The notes below the pieces were generated by a model that worked only from the letters and a program-made list of their open reading frames with translations, did no database searches and was not told the origin of the DNA. The position numbers and the translations under genes were made by a program. A DNA stretch of 41,169 nt, taken from positions 3,886,812-3,927,980 of the forward strand of contig CP070675.1 in the NCBI GenBank assembly GCA_020352215.1, in the 5' to 3' direction. Each line of letters opens with the position of its first letter. Position 1 is the first letter of the stretch. Positions 15,564 through 24,277 of this stretch are shown piece by piece. The DNA comes from Phycisphaerales bacterium. GTDB lineage: Bacteria > Planctomycetota > Phycisphaerae > Sedimentisphaerales > Anaerobacaceae.

Positions 15564-17033
15564 ATGAAAACGGTCAGAATTAGAAGGTATATGTTCTCTT
15601 CTATGTTTCTTATGGTTTCGTCCTGCCTTGCTCATTCATGTTTTGCCCAGACGAGGAATTTCTGGCTTAAGGGGATACGGGAGTCAACCGGGCAGGGCTA
15701 CGGAAATATTCACTTCATTGTCATTGATGCCCAGGATGACAGAATAGAATACAGAGTCGATGCGCATGTGAAGATTTACAATGAAAATGTCATTCAGAAT
15801 GGAACCTATCTTGTCGATTCAAATCTTTCACCGGTTTCGTTTGAGCTGCATTTGAGATCCAGCACTAAGAACCTTGATTTCAACGGAGAATGCTCCAATG
15901 ATCTCATGCACTTGAGTATTACTGACGACGGCGGCAAAGTTCAAAACAAACTGATCCCATTTCAGGATACTTACTTCGATGTGACGCTAACCGATTTGAT
16001 TCTAAGAAGAGCAAAAGAAAAACACTTCATAGCAAATATCTTTGATCCTACGGGACTAATGACTCAGGGAGCGCCTGGAAAGATCCAAAACGTACAAGTC
16101 GATGTTACCAAGGTCGGCAAAGACGAAGTGGCAGCTACAGTCACCGACGGAATTACAACAAAACGATATCATGTGAGTCAGCAGGGACGAATCGAGCAGA
16201 TTGAGTTCGTTGAACAGAATGTGCGGGCATACGCCACAAATGCCAACGATGCCAAGGATATCAGCTATCTTAAGGGAAGTAGTCTAGAATACAAAACCCA
16301 AAGAGTGTTCCCAAACGCACGCGGATACGGGATCGCAAAAGCCCACATACGACTTACCTGGAAAGACTTGCCCTTTGAAAGGTTCTGTTTTCGGGATAGC
16401 CGGCAGAAACCTACAAAACAAATCTCGGATAACAATGATTATGAAATCGTTCTGGAATTTACCCCAACAAATGCCCCTTCAACAATAGCGAAGGTTCCGA
16501 TCAACAACAAGGAATATGAGATATTCTTGGAAGATAGTGCCTATATCAAACCTAACGCCCCGGAAATTCGGCAACAACTTGCTGACATTAGGGGTGACGA
16601 AGAGGATGCACATGTAATAGCAGGAGGCATTATCAAGTGGACTTCCAAGAATATAAGGTTTGCCGTTAATGCACCCATTCTTACTGGCCCCGAAGTCCTT
16701 GAGAAGAGAGCCGGACATTGCATGCATCATGCTATACTTTTTGCCTCTCTTGCACGTGGTGCCGGAATACCAACAAAGATGATTACGGGACTTGTTAACC
16801 TTAAAGCTGATCCTCATCGCTGGAGCGCTCATTTGTGGAACGAGGCTTGGGTAGGTGAATGGATCGCTGTTGACCCTACTAGAGGTGAATTTGTTACGGG
16901 TCCCTCTCATATTAAGTTCGCTGAGGCTCCCACAATGATTGAACTTCAGGGTGCTATCAGCAGATTGGAGAACAATCTGAGTTTGGAGATTCTGGATTTC
17001 ACCCAAGAGCAAATACCTACTTCCACGGAATGA
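15564..17033 (+). CDS. Secreted transglutaminase-like cysteine protein
   Basis: The product has 489 residues. The N-terminus is a signal peptide ending near 'LAHSCFAQ' (about residue 30). The C-terminal transglutaminase-like core has the Cys-His-Asp triad: Cys386 in 'AGHCMHHA', His423 in 'WSAHLWNEAWV' and Asp437 in 'IAVDPTRGE'. Members act as proteases, peptide amidases or cross-linking enzymes, so the exact reaction is open. The first ~350 residues are beta-rich with no family I recognise. The ATG at 15564 follows AAAGGAG. The gene is clearly more AT-rich than its neighbours (sample lines near 40 per cent GC) and may have been acquired by transfer. It stands alone. The 299-bp gap after it (17034-17332) holds nothing I recognise. 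Confidence 0.8.
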   Translation: MKTVRIRRYMFSSMFLMVSSCLAHSCFAQTRNFWLKGIRESTGQGYGNIHFIVIDAQDDRIEYRVDAHVKIYNENVIQNGTYLVDSNLSPVSFELHLRSSTKNLDFNGECSNDLMHLSITDDGGKVQNKLIPFQDTYFDVTLTDLILRRAKEKHFIANIFDPTGLMTQGAPGKIQNVQVDVTKVGKDEVAATVTDGITTKRYHVSQQGRIEQIEFVEQNVRAYATNANDAKDISYLKGSSLEYKTQRVFPNARGYGIAKAHIRLTWKDLPFERFCFRDSRQKPTKQISDNNDYEIVLEFTPTNAPSTIAKVPINNKEYEIFLEDSAYIKPNAPEIRQQLADIRGDEEDAHVIAGGIIKWTSKNIRFAVNAPILTGPEVLEKRAGHCMHHAILFASLARGAGIPTKMITGLVNLKADPHRWSAHLWNEAWVGEWIAVDPTRGEFVTGPSHIKFAEAPTMIELQGAISRLENNLSLEILDFTQEQIPTSTE

Positions 17034-17332
17034 ATGCTGTGAGAATGATGTCTTTGGAGAAATAGATGGTGATGTCAAATACAGAATCTTTCTATCTGAG
17101 CCCCCATATGACCAGGCGTCATCTGATTCTGCAGAGGTAAGGGTTCCACAGCATTACTGCCTCGTGCCGAGGGTCAATCGCAGGAATTCCCGCGACAGCC
17201 GGCATTCTGGCCCCGTTTCTTTGGCCACAATGGTAGCTACGGCGGATTATCTCTACCGGCTAGGCAAGGACTGGTCACGCTTTGGTCGGCTTGGACCTAA
17301 ATGACGAACATTTTCGCAAGCCGCTTGTGAGC

Positions 17333-17518
17333 CTATTCGACGATGATTGCCTCAACGGGGCATTCGTCCGCGGCCTGCTGGGCGGCTTCCTCGTGCTCGG
17401 CGGGAACCTCGTCGACGGTGACCTCGGCCACCTCATCCCCCATCTCGAACACTTCCGGACACGTATCGACGCAAAGTCCACAGGCTGTGCAGATGTCTTC
17501 GTCAATGCTAACCTTCAT
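17333..17518 (-). CDS. [4Fe-4S] ferredoxin, single cluster
   Basis: The product has 61 residues and is a small acidic electron carrier. 'CTACGLCVDTCPEVF' near residues 10-24 and 'ECPVEAI' near the C-terminus match monocluster ferredoxins of the Thermotoga/Desulfovibrio type. There the first three Cys and the last one bind the cluster, and the fourth may be free or paired in a disulfide; here the partner for that disulfide seems absent. The ATG at 17518 follows AAGGAG; a longer frame to 17581 has no ribosome site. The partner enzymes are not in the window. Confidence 0.92.
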   Translation of the reverse strand: MKVSIDEDICTACGLCVDTCPEVFEMGDEVAEVTVDEVPAEHEEAAQQAADECPVEAIIVE

Positions 17519-17577
17519 CGGACAACTCCTTTTAGGTTGCTGTTTGCGGAGCCTTATCTTACCCGTACGTGCCGTAC

Positions 17578-17606
17578 TCAATATGAAATGGCCCAGCCTT
17601 TGTCAA
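17578..17606 (-). promoter_or_regulatory. Possible promoter of the ferredoxin gene
   Basis: On the minus strand TTGACA (17601-17606) is followed after 17 bp by TATTGA (17578-17583), or after 15 bp by CATATT. The -35 is perfect but the -10 is weak. It would give a leader of about 50 bases before the ferredoxin ATG. Confidence 0.35.
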
Positions 17607-17684
17607 GCTTGCAGACCATTTTCTTGAGCTAATGCTGCGGCGCGGTCGAATTGCGGATTTGCCCCCATTTGCCGAGTGTCGAAC

Positions 17685-17778
17685 TCAGCGGCGGTCTTCG
17701 AGCCAGTGGGCGGCCATCAATTTGAAATAGCGATAGTCCACCTTGCAGTCGCCATTCAAGTCTCCGACCACCGTACCC
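17685..17778 (-). pseudogene. Out-of-frame dockerin-like tail after the 910-residue protein
   Basis: Immediately after the stop of the large beta-helix/propeller gene, a different minus-strand frame reads NEGTVVGDLNGDCKVDY and then ends in 'MAAHWLEDRR' and a TGA at 17685. This is a good copy of the C-terminal dockerin-like repeat (GDxNGDCxVD ... HWLE). It has no start codon of its own. A one-base shift near 17779 would join it to the preceding protein. Confidence 0.7.
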
Positions 17779-20511
17779 TCATTCTATCCACCCTACCGGC
17801 CTGGTCGGCCAATACGAGCCCTCGCCCACTTTGAGCGGTTCACCTATGCCTTTGACCTTCACGTAGATCGCTACTTCAGACGTATCCGGCCTGGTACGCA
17901 GCAAGTAGGCAAAGTTTTTATGGTCTGCGGAAATACACGTGTCGATGCACCTCTGCTCTCCGCTGTACAGAACCTGTTCACCAAAGGACACCGTCGTTTG
18001 TCCGGCCGAATAGTCCCTCACCACGGAAAACGGCAAGTCCTTCGGTGTGAGCGCCCCGCCTTCAATATCAAGGACCCACTTGTTGTCATAGACCAGCTCG
18101 CCATTGAGCGGATTGCACTTGAGAAATCCCCCGCCCAGCGTAAGCGGAAGCCTCCCCTCAAACAACCGCATAACCTGCTTTGTCCCAACGTTCACCTTTT
18201 TGAACACGTATTGGGCTTCAAGGTAAGGCTTGCAGTCTTCGTTCGGTTCACAGGGTATCATGTGCTGGTAGACAACCTCGTCGTTGTTCACCCACTCTAG
18301 TGGCGGTGTGCCCCATCCTATGGAAGATATGGGCGATATCTGCACGTCAACGTCTTCATCAAGCGTATCAATATTCAGCGTGGACAAGTCCACCGCCTTC
18401 AGCTCGTATTTGGTCCACTGGCCGAGTGGCACATCTTCCTCTGTACCGATTGGCGTAAAGTCCTTCATGTTTGGGTACGCAAGCCGACTGAAATCGGGAG
18501 ATATCTGCGTTTCCACAATTCCACCAAAGTATTCGTACGCGAGCGTATGGCTAAGTGCCATCTTGAGACTCACCAGGTCCAGTTCGTACAGTCTGACCTG
18601 GCTGGTCTCCGGAACGCTCTCAACTAACATTGCCTTGCCTCGTGCTGGCTCTGATCTGAGACAATGGATCCTCGTGCTCCGAGTAAGCAGCTTCCCAATT
18701 CCCCTGGTAAAATCGAAGACGTAGACTTTGCCCTCATTCGAACCCTCTGTCGCCGTAACGAGGAAGACCGCATCGTCAAGCTGAGTCACTTGGAGAGACT
18801 TCGACGATGTTACTTGTTCTCTCTGCACGAGGTGCCCGTCGAAATCGGCGACAAAAAGAGCGCCACCACGTACCGGACCTTCGACAAACACGAAAGCCGG
18901 CCGCATGTCTTTGCTTACCCGCGGGCACGCGACCGCAGCATCGGTCTCATGTTCCTCCAGCCAATGAGACACCAGTATCGCCAAATCTGAAGAGTCAACC
19001 CTGCAATCGCCGTTTATGTCCCCTGCGACGGGCGTTCCGCAGACCGGCTCACCATAGTATGACTTGCTGGCCTCAGCCGTACCGCCGTACGCCCCTATAT
19101 TCACAACACCGCCATTGGGAAACCGCTCAAGCCCAATCGGCGCCGTCGGATCCCCGGCGTCAATACACGGGCTTGTCACGTGGTCCTTCACCCAGCTTTT
19201 GCTCCCAGGCTCCCACCTTCCCGCCTGCGATCTAAGTTGATAGTCCCCATCTACCCAGAAATCGTCGTTCGGATCGTCCGGAGTTCCATTCGGGTCCCAA
19301 TAGCCAAGCGATGCAAAACACGGATCGCCGTCGATGTTTGCCGAGGCCCGTTCAAAGGCGTTTATCTGCTCGGCGCCGGTCGATGTCGTGTCCGTGTCAT
19401 AGTCATAGAAATCACCCCCGGCGTTATCATAAAACAGACAGCTCTGAATATGTGGGTCGCCTCTGGACCCACCATAGCCGCCGGATTCTGCCACGGCGGT
19501 ATTGCGGTTGTGCGCTATGATTGTCCCGCGGATGAGTGGGCCGTCGCCGAGCTCCGTGCCACAGACGATCGCGCCGCCGGGACCCTCGGAAGTGTTCCCC
19601 ACGATGACGCAGTTCTCGATCACGAGTGAGTTGATCTCCCCGACCGCTTTGATACCGCCGCCGCTTTCGGATGAGCGGTTGCCGCTTATGATGCAGTTGA
19701 AGAGATACCCGCCGCTGTCGAAGCATTGCACGCCGCCGTCCTGGTTATGCGAGATTATGCAGCCGCGCACGGTCGGCTGGATGAACCAGCTACAGTCCAG
19801 ACCCACGCCCTTGTTGTGAGTCACTACACAATCGATTACTTCGCCGTACATAGACGCGATGCCGAAAGAACCGTTTTCAGTAACCGTACACTTGGTGATC
19901 TTCCCGCGGTCATTGAATATCCCGCCGCCTGTATTACCCGTTATGGTGCAGTTAATGATCTGCGGTTCGGCATCTTCGAAGCTAAGGATGCCTCCGCCTC
20001 GCCTCCCTGCCTTATTGTCTTTGATGATGCAATTGCTGATCACCGGACTTGCACCCCGGCACAGTATTCCCCCGCCGAACGAGTACCGGTAGCTTCTGAC
20101 CTTTACCTCAGGTGCATAGCCGTTTTTGATAGTCAGACCGTCGAGTACCGAGTCCGGGCCTTCGTTGCTGTCGAAGATAAAGCCCCGATGCCGATCTTCT
20201 TCGCTGGCGTTGCAGTCAATGACTGTTGCCGCTACTACGCTCAGGTCGTTCGGTTCTGTGGAGCGGACGGTGACGGCCTTGCCGAGAAAGTCGATATCGC
20301 GATTGCCGTCGCCGGTGTATGTGCCGGGTTTGACGATTATTGTATCGCCGTCACTGGAATCGTCGATTGCGGCCTGGATGTTGTTGAAGTTTGCCGGGCC
20401 GTCGTCGTCTACGTAGAGGGTTCTCGGCGCAGCGCCACATGACACCACGGGCAAAAGGGCCAAGGTTGCCAGTAGGATCGTCGCGTTCGCCGATCTCATT
20501 GTAGGGTCCAT
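17779..20511 (-). CDS. Secreted beta-helix / dockerin-like / beta-propeller protein
   Basis: The product has 910 residues. A signal peptide covers about residues 1-27 ('LLATLALLPVVSCGA'). Residues about 30-380 form right-handed parallel beta-helix repeats (pectate-lyase/NosD-like, many 'I.NC.I..N' coils). A conserved module, 'SPCIDAGDPTAPIG' to 'NIGAYGGTAEASKSY', leads to a dockerin-like repeat 'GDINGDCRVDSSDLAILVSH' near 495-525. Such repeats usually end a protein, but here about 380 more residues follow. They look like a WD40/PD40-type propeller ('QISPDFSRLAY', 'DHKNFAYLLRTRPDTSEVAIY'). The second dockerin after the stop is out of frame. A carbohydrate-binding or lyase role is likely but not shown; no cohesin gene is in the window. 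Met5 is an alternative start. Confidence 0.8.
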   Translation of the reverse strand: MDPTMRSANATILLATLALLPVVSCGAAPRTLYVDDDGPANFNNIQAAIDDSSDGDTIIVKPGTYTGDGNRDIDFLGKAVTVRSTEPNDLSVVAATVIDCNASEEDRHRGFIFDSNEGPDSVLDGLTIKNGYAPEVKVRSYRYSFGGGILCRGASPVISNCIIKDNKAGRRGGGILSFEDAEPQIINCTITGNTGGGIFNDRGKITKCTVTENGSFGIASMYGEVIDCVVTHNKGVGLDCSWFIQPTVRGCIISHNQDGGVQCFDSGGYLFNCIISGNRSSESGGGIKAVGEINSLVIENCVIVGNTSEGPGGAIVCGTELGDGPLIRGTIIAHNRNTAVAESGGYGGSRGDPHIQSCLFYDNAGGDFYDYDTDTTSTGAEQINAFERASANIDGDPCFASLGYWDPNGTPDDPNDDFWVDGDYQLRSQAGRWEPGSKSWVKDHVTSPCIDAGDPTAPIGLERFPNGGVVNIGAYGGTAEASKSYYGEPVCGTPVAGDINGDCRVDSSDLAILVSHWLEEHETDAAVACPRVSKDMRPAFVFVEGPVRGGALFVADFDGHLVQREQVTSSKSLQVTQLDDAVFLVTATEGSNEGKVYVFDFTRGIGKLLTRSTRIHCLRSEPARGKAMLVESVPETSQVRLYELDLVSLKMALSHTLAYEYFGGIVETQISPDFSRLAYPNMKDFTPIGTEEDVPLGQWTKYELKAVDLSTLNIDTLDEDVDVQISPISSIGWGTPPLEWVNNDEVVYQHMIPCEPNEDCKPYLEAQYVFKKVNVGTKQVMRLFEGRLPLTLGGGFLKCNPLNGELVYDNKWVLDIEGGALTPKDLPFSVVRDYSAGQTTVSFGEQVLYSGEQRCIDTCISADHKNFAYLLRTRPDTSEVAIYVKVKGIGEPLKVGEGSYWPTRPVGWIE

Positions 20512-20524
20512 TCCGAAGAGACTG

Positions 20525-21823
20525 TTAGGGATTGTAGTCCTGCAGCCAATGCAAGGCCAAAAGCGAGAAGTCTTCGTTGTCGACCTTGCAGTCGCCGTTT
20601 ATGTCTCCGGCGACGACGGTTTCACAGATCGGCTCGCCGAAGTAGGACTTGCTGGCCTCCGCTGTGCCACCATATGCACCCATATTGATAATACCGCCGT
20701 TTGGAAACGGCTCGTACCCGATCGGAGCCATCGGATCCCCGGCGTCAATGCACGGGCTCGTGAGCTCGTCAGTGACCCATGTGTGGCTGTCAGGCTCCCA
20801 CCTGCCTGCCTGAGACTTCAAATGATAATCACCTTGGACCCAGAAATCGTCGTTCGGATCGTCGGCCGTTCCGTTCGGGTCCCAACGCCCGGGCTCTGCA
20901 AAACAAGGGTCGGTGTTTATACAATGTTGCGTGATCAGGAAATCCGGCAAGTTTGTCGAAATCGAACCAAAAACACTGTAGTCGACCGACATAGGCCCAC
21001 ATACAGCATCCCTAGCACAAAAATATTGAATGTCAGTTTCATGCCCCCAAATAATGCTGTTCTTTATTGTCACAGGTCCAGATGTAGTGAAACCAATACG
21101 ACCGTTGCCCGCAATTGTCGTATCGGCGATATTAATCCCATGGCCGGTCACAGCGTAGGAGTTGTCTGAAATCAAACAGCTTATTACATCACCGCTGGAG
21201 TAAAGCGGTATGAAAGAGCTGCGTCTTATGATGGAGTCTTTGAGTGTTCCTCCCAACAGGATTATCGCACTATTGTCCTCGAAGATGCAATTCTCGATGA
21301 GTCCATCCCAGCCATATATGACCCCTCCTGCACCTTTATTGGTGCAGTTGCAGTAGGTGATATTGCACCGCCGAATGGTTGCCTGGGCGTAATGCTTACC
21401 GGAATAATTCCAACTGCTAGAAATGGCAGCACCCTTTCTCGAAGAGTGTGCTCTGGTGATCGTGAAACCATCGAGTACAGTATCCGGGCCTTCGCTTCCA
21501 TAGAAAAGAAAACCATCGTAGGTGTTTTCACAGTCGATGACTGTGGCAGTAACTATATGGGGATCGCTTGGGTTGGTGCTTCTGATGGTTATCGCTTTGC
21601 CCAAAAGATGTATATTGCGGTTGCCGGTGCCGGTATATGTACCGGGTTGGACTATCACGACGTCGCCATCGACGGCGGCCTCTATGGCGGCCTGGATGGT
21701 GTCGAAGTCTGCCGGGCGGTCGTTGTCTACGTAGATGGTTCTCGCGGCGATGGGCGCACACATAACCGCCGTGGCTACCAGACCAATCGCCAAGTGGCTC
21801 GTGAAGTTCGTCCTCTCGCTCAT
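20525..21823 (-). CDS. Secreted parallel beta-helix protein with dockerin-like tail
   Basis: The product has 432 residues. A signal peptide is followed by 'ARTIYVDNDRPADFDTIQAA', the same opening as the downstream 910-residue protein. Parallel beta-helix coils run to about residue 300. Then come the shared module with 'SPCIDAGDPMAPIG' and 'NMGAYGGTAEASKSYFGEP' and a final dockerin-like repeat 'GDINGDCKVDNEDFSLLALH'. The repeat ends the protein, as is usual. The ATG at 21823 has AGGAG 9 bases upstream and is preferred over one at 21841. The two proteins are tandem paralogues, 13 bp apart, and probably form one transcript. The likely role is binding or cleaving polysaccharide at the cell surface. 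No catalytic residues can be assigned. Confidence 0.8.
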   Translation of the reverse strand: MSERTNFTSHLAIGLVATAVMCAPIAARTIYVDNDRPADFDTIQAAIEAAVDGDVVIVQPGTYTGTGNRNIHLLGKAITIRSTNPSDPHIVTATVIDCENTYDGFLFYGSEGPDTVLDGFTITRAHSSRKGAAISSSWNYSGKHYAQATIRRCNITYCNCTNKGAGGVIYGWDGLIENCIFEDNSAIILLGGTLKDSIIRRSSFIPLYSSGDVISCLISDNSYAVTGHGINIADTTIAGNGRIGFTTSGPVTIKNSIIWGHETDIQYFCARDAVCGPMSVDYSVFGSISTNLPDFLITQHCINTDPCFAEPGRWDPNGTADDPNDDFWVQGDYHLKSQAGRWEPDSHTWVTDELTSPCIDAGDPMAPIGYEPFPNGGIINMGAYGGTAEASKSYFGEPICETVVAGDINGDCKVDNEDFSLLALHWLQDYNP

Positions 21824-21958
21824 CGCTGCTCTCCTGTGCAAGGCAACTAATGGCTACCCTGCAACAGTATTGTATCAAGCTGCTCCGCGTTTTGCGAGCA
21901 GTTTCCGGACTGTCGGCGGGGTAAGGCACGGCAAAAATTCGTTTGCGGCGGTGTTTTT

Positions 21959-21988
21959 GTGGCACGGGCCGGGCGAATCTGTTATATT
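21959..21988 (+). promoter_or_regulatory. Possible SRP RNA promoter inside an inverted repeat
   Basis: GTGGCA (21959-21964) and TATATT (21983-21988) are 18 bp apart. The -10 box sits in the 15-base loop of a perfect 8-bp inverted repeat, GGCCGGGC (21967-21974) and GCCCGGCC (21990-21997). The rest of 21842-21958 holds nothing I recognise. Confidence 0.35.
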
Positions 21989-22042
21989 TGCCCGGCCGAG
22001 AATTCGTTGGAGGGGCGCAACTCTTGGCAAGATACCGGAATT

Positions 22043-22147
22043 ACCGGCCGGGTCCCATGCAAGCCGAGCCCGCGAACCTGGTCAGGCGGGGAACCGAGCA
22101 GCCATAAGCGAGAGCTTGGTTGTGCCGTGGCAAACCCGGCCGATCTT
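22043..22147 (+). ncRNA. ffs: Signal recognition particle RNA, small (4.5S-like)
   Basis: The core at 22079-22103 reads GGTCAGG, a C/G base run, GGAA and then GAGCAGCC, the conserved domain IV that binds Ffh. The outer stem CGGCCGGGT (22045-22053) pairs with ACCCGGCCG (22134-22142), and a short T-run follows at 22146-22150 as a terminator. The total of about 100 bases fits a small bacterial SRP RNA. dnaX lies downstream on the same strand, an arrangement seen in many bacteria. The RNA works with Ffh and FtsY to bring membrane proteins to the translocon. The ends are estimates. Confidence 0.88.
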
Positions 22148-22426
22148 TTTGTAATCTGCGATTTACTATTGTCAGGTTGGACTGATGGATCGCGGGCAGC
22201 TCAGACGGCGAATAGAGGAGTATGCCTACCGATGTGTGAATTTGGCCTTTGCGCTGCGCGGGACCTTCCCGGCGGGTGAATCGATCCTCTGCTGAGCCAA
22301 GCAGAGGAGCTAACGGTGATCTTCATAGCGTCGAGCAAGACTGCATGAGATAGAGTTGCAGGATGCACGGCCGGCATCAGGCGTGGGTCAAATTATCGAT
22401 AATCACCTACTACTGGTCGATCAGAA
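22148..22426 (+). other. Gap between SRP RNA and dnaX with a strong hairpin
   Basis: CCTCTGCT (22286-22293) and AGCAGAGG (22300-22307) form a perfect 8-bp stem with a 6-base loop, without a T-run. A tiny frame with a good ribosome site (GAGGAG, then ATG at 22220) reads only MPTDV. I see no tRNA or recognisable riboswitch. It may be a leader of dnaX. Confidence 0.35.
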
Positions 22427-24157
22427 ATGGCTTATACCGTTCTTGCAAGAAAATACAGGTCGCAGACGTTCGATGAGGTCGTCGGGCAGGATCCCATCGC
22501 CAAGACCCTCAAGAACGCCATAAAGACCGGCAGAGTCGCACACGCATACCTTTTTGCAGGCACCCGCGGCGTCGGCAAGACAACTATGGCGCGAGTGCTG
22601 GCAAAGGCACTCAACTGCCTTAGCGTCGATGCGCCCACAACGGACCCGTGCTGCAAGTGCGATAGCTGTGTTGCTATTAGTGCCGGCGAAGATATCGACG
22701 TCGTGGAGATTGACGGCGCGAGCAATCGCGGGATCGACGAGGTGCGTGAGCTGCGTCAAAATGCCATCTATCGGCCGGCCCGCTGCAGGTTCAAAATATA
22801 TATCATAGATGAAGTCCACATGCTGACGGTGCCGGCGTTCAATGCACTGCTGAAAACGCTGGAAGAGCCGCCCAGCCACGTCAAGTTCATCTTCGCCACG
22901 ACTGAGCCGAACAAGGTTATTGCGACGATCCAGTCCCGGTGCCAGCGATTTGACTTCAGCAACATCAGTCCCGCGTCGATAGCCGAGCAGTTGAGGTTCA
23001 TACTCGGGCAGGAAAAGATAGAGTACGAGCCGGACTTGGTGGTGCCTCTGGCGAGGATGGCAAACGGCTCGATGCGAGACGGGCTGAGCCTGCTAGACAG
23101 GCTGATAAGCACCGGCGTCCAGCCGCTGAGTTGTGATCTGCTGGAGGAGTATCTCGGCCGGCCCGACAGCGAGAAGATCCACACGCTCATCGGCCAAATC
23201 GGTGACAGCAAAGCTGCGGAGACTCTCGCGGCAACTGAGGATCTGATACGCTCGGGACTCGGTGAGGTCCAAATCGCCGATGCGCTTATCGAATGTATGC
23301 GTGATCTGATGGTAATCAAATCGGCAGGCTGTGACACCGACCTGCTCATGCTGACTGAGCAACAGCGGAAGCGCGCCGGGGAATTGGCCGAAAAGTTCGA
23401 TACTGCTGCGCTCATCTACAACATAACCGCACTGGAGAAGCTGCGTTGGGCCCTGAGAAACAGCGACACACCCAGGGCTTTGTTGGATGCCAGCGTCTTG
23501 AGGTTCGCATTGAGCGAGCACTTCCTCAACATCGACGAGCTCGTCGCACGTCTGCAAGCCGGCTCCGGCACGACCGTTAAAAAAAAAGACCTGACCGCCG
23601 CAAATAGTAGATCAGACGCCGAGACACAGGGGCGCGAGCGCACAGAGTCACACAGTGCTCGAGGACAAGCTGCAGACGCTGAGTCACAACCTGCGAGTCC
23701 CGAACCGCCAGCACCGTCTGAGCTGAGTGACATAGAATCGATTCGGAGCAACTGGCAACGTATCCTGGAGATCATCGGTGCGAGACTCGGCAGCGGCACG
23801 GCGGCCCTTTTGAAGGGAGCTTCCCCGAAGCGATTTGAGGATGGGCAACTGACGCTGGAATTCGACGCTTCTGCACAGATACAGAAGCAAATGTGCGAGA
23901 GTAACGGCCGGGCCGAACAAATTCAATCGCTGTTGAGCGAGCATTCCGGGTCCCCCATCAGAATTAGGTTTCAGGTTGCCTCACAGGAGCAGAAGCAGGC
24001 CCAGACACCTACTGAACGGCCCGACAGAGATGGATTTGTCGCCAGGCGGACCAGCACTCAAAGAAAGAATGAGATAGTCAGCGACCCGGCGGTAAGGGAG
24101 GTTCTGCTCGGCCTGAACGCCACGGTTACCGGTATCGAAGAGGACCCGGCAGATTGA
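22427..24157 (+). CDS. dnaX: DNA polymerase III subunit gamma/tau
   Basis: The product has 576 residues. It is the AAA+ motor subunit of the clamp loader that puts the sliding clamp on primed DNA. The Walker A GTRGVGKTT is at residues 45-53, the zinc-binding cysteines near 65-85 (CCKCDSC), 'IIDEVHML' is Walker B, and 'TIQSRCQRFDF' is the SRC arginine-finger motif. A Pro/Ser/Glu-rich linker (about 390-435) precedes a C-terminal domain. The length fits a tau-like form. Near 23579-23587 the sequence has a run of nine A after two T; such A-runs can cause frameshifting, as in other dnaX genes, but I see no proof here. ybaB and recR, often next in line, are absent. Confidence 0.95.
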   Translation: MAYTVLARKYRSQTFDEVVGQDPIAKTLKNAIKTGRVAHAYLFAGTRGVGKTTMARVLAKALNCLSVDAPTTDPCCKCDSCVAISAGEDIDVVEIDGASNRGIDEVRELRQNAIYRPARCRFKIYIIDEVHMLTVPAFNALLKTLEEPPSHVKFIFATTEPNKVIATIQSRCQRFDFSNISPASIAEQLRFILGQEKIEYEPDLVVPLARMANGSMRDGLSLLDRLISTGVQPLSCDLLEEYLGRPDSEKIHTLIGQIGDSKAAETLAATEDLIRSGLGEVQIADALIECMRDLMVIKSAGCDTDLLMLTEQQRKRAGELAEKFDTAALIYNITALEKLRWALRNSDTPRALLDASVLRFALSEHFLNIDELVARLQAGSGTTVKKKDLTAANSRSDAETQGRERTESHSARGQAADAESQPASPEPPAPSELSDIESIRSNWQRILEIIGARLGSGTAALLKGASPKRFEDGQLTLEFDASAQIQKQMCESNGRAEQIQSLLSEHSGSPIRIRFQVASQEQKQAQTPTERPDRDGFVARRTSTQRKNEIVSDPAVREVLLGLNATVTGIEEDPAD

Positions 24158-24277
24158 CCTTGGCCGACACCAATTGATGACTTTTGGTTCATAGACGCGA
24201 TCATTGCCCCCATGAGCCAGACCGCGGCGACTATCGAGGGAGCCTCTTCTGTGAGCACCTTTCGCCCGCGACGCGTC

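Noticed and set aside
22148..22426. tRNA or tmRNA in the gap before dnaX
   Set aside because: No T-arm consensus or acceptor pairing was found; only one hairpin stands out.
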